A program made the position numbers and the translations under genes. The notes beneath the pieces are model-generated. The model was not told the DNA's origin and ran no database searches. It saw nothing but the letters and a program-made list of their open reading frames with translations. This document shows positions 63,348 through 64,000 of a stretch of DNA of 64,000 nucleotides, in pieces. This DNA is from Alloyangia mangrovi (GTDB taxonomy: Bacteria; Pseudomonadota; Alphaproteobacteria; Rhodobacterales; Rhodobacteraceae), in NCBI RefSeq assembly GCF_002300555.2, contig NZ_NTHN02000012.1, forward strand, positions 1-64,000, given 5' to 3'. Position 1 is the first letter of the stretch, and every line of letters starts with the position of its first letter.

Positions 63348-64000
63348 ATGACCGAGACCAAGGAGGCGCAGGACGTGGTCCTGCGCCTTTCCGGCATCAC
63401 CAAGCGCTTCGGCGCGCTGACCGCCAATGACGCCATCAGCTTCGAGCTGGCGCGCGGCGAAGTCGTGGCCCTGCTCGGCGAAAACGGCGCCGGCAAGACC
63501 ACGCTGATGAACATCCTCTTCGGCCATTACACCGCCGACGAGGGCACGGTCGACGTGTTTGGCCAGCCCCTGCCCCCCGGCCTTCCCGGCGCGGCGCTGG
63601 CGGCGGGCGTGGGCATGGTGCACCAGCATTTCACGCTCGCGGGCAACATGACCGTGCTCGAGAACATCCTGCTCGGCACCCGTTCGCTCTGGACCCCCGG
63701 CCTCGGCCGCGCGGCGGCCCGGCGGCGGGTGCAGCAACTCTCGCACGACTTCGGCCTTGCCGTGCATCCCGACGCCCGTGTCGCGACGCTCTCCGTGGGC
63801 GAGCGGCAGCGGGTCGAGATCCTCAAGGCGCTCTACCGCGAGGCCCGCATCCTCATTCTCGACGAGCCCACCGCCGTGCTCACCCCGCAGGAAAGCGACG
63901 CCCTCTTCGAGACGTTGCGCAAGGCGGTGGCGCAGGGGCTCTCGGTGATCTTCATCTCGCACAAGCTGCACGAGGTCATGGCGGTCTCCTCCCGCGTGCT
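63348..64000 (+). CDS. BMP-type (nucleoside) ABC transporter ATPase, cut by the window end
   Basis: About 217 residues are visible. Walker A is GENGAGKTTLMNIL, followed by GMVHQHFTLAGNMTVLENIL, the signature region LSVGERQRVEILKALYREAR and Walker B LILDEPTAVLTPQE. The LSVGERQ signature and MVHQHF stretch are typical of the duplicated ATPases of the BMP/ribose type. The second ATPase half and the permeases must lie outside the window. Confidence 0.92.
   Translation, partial: MTETKEAQDVVLRLSGITKRFGALTANDAISFELARGEVVALLGENGAGKTTLMNILFGHYTADEGTVDVFGQPLPPGLPGAALAAGVGMVHQHFTLAGNMTVLENILLGTRSLWTPGLGRAAARRRVQQLSHDFGLAVHPDARVATLSVGERQRVEILKALYREARILILDEPTAVLTPQESDALFETLRKAVAQGLSVIFISHKLHEVMAVSSRV

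Overview
The window is a dense, GC-rich stretch of chromosome with long operons, many 4-base ATGA/GTGA stop-start overlaps and no rRNA, tRNA, phage or insertion-sequence signature. Gene content points to a marine-type member of the Rhodobacterales (Roseobacter group, Alphaproteobacteria): a split carbon-phosphorus lyase locus with PhnCDEE, a four-gene opgGIHC operon as described in Rhodobacter sphaeroides, a pcaIJF set, hflKC with a DUF2065 gene, a BMP-type importer, and an intergenic repeat (TTCTTCTAGGTCC..., then GGGGGCAGCGCCCCC) of a kind common in this group. The genus cannot be fixed from the sequence.

Layout. (1) 1-15.9 kb is a phosphonate island. phnG-H-I-(unknown 134-aa ORF)-J-K-L-N runs leftward. 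phnF (GntR repressor) and phnM run rightward. phnC-D-E-E plus a hexapeptide transferase runs leftward further on. Three Pho-box-like promoters (5406-5423, 6181-6198, 15698-15726) and a PhnF operator candidate tie them together. Inserted between the two halves are a sugar-type periplasmic binding protein and a chemoreceptor. (2) 15.9-20 kb: membrane transporter, M19 dipeptidase, Nudix hydrolase, fabD. (3) 20.3-25.5 kb: a branched-chain amino-acid/amide type ABC importer with a fused LivH-LivM permease, and a MarR regulator. (4) 25.5-30.7 kb: an EEP-family hydrolase and an RND efflux pair. (5) 30.9-35.8 kb: opgGIHC for osmoregulated periplasmic glucans. (6) 36-42.3 kb: a peptide ABC importer with a micro-ORF and a racemase-fold protein. 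(7) 42.6-47.6 kb: GH8 glucanase, HlyD-like protein and a GT2 beta-glucan synthase resembling the bgsBA (mixed-linkage beta-glucan) or curdlan systems, followed by a convergent outer-membrane protein. (8) 47.8-51.3 kb: pcaIJF and a divergent IclR regulator. (9) 51.4-59.5 kb: Do protease, DUF2065, hflCK, glutathione reductase, rpiA, serine dehydratase. (10) 59.5-64 kb: GNAT, XRE-cupin regulator, malonyl-CoA decarboxylase, and the start of a BMP nucleoside-type importer cut by the window end.

The most important observation for anyone using this sequence is that all eight G/C runs of 7 or more bases that I found in or at coding regions coincide with a +1 frame break (phnN, phnG/phnH, sugar-binding protein, transporter, RND pump, its adaptor, and the racemase twice), whereas runs of six are in frame. 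This looks like systematic homopolymer over-calling, or less likely real slippage. It creates false fusions (PhnG-PhnH; transporter-dipeptidase) and false pseudogenes. One further break, in malonyl-CoA decarboxylase, is a -1 shift outside a long run.

The best candidates for undescribed biology are the acidic ORF embedded in the C-P lyase core operon, the binding-protein/chemoreceptor pair sharing an upstream element, the glucan synthase with a degenerate PilZ-like tail, and the 33-residue micro-ORF inside the peptide importer operon.
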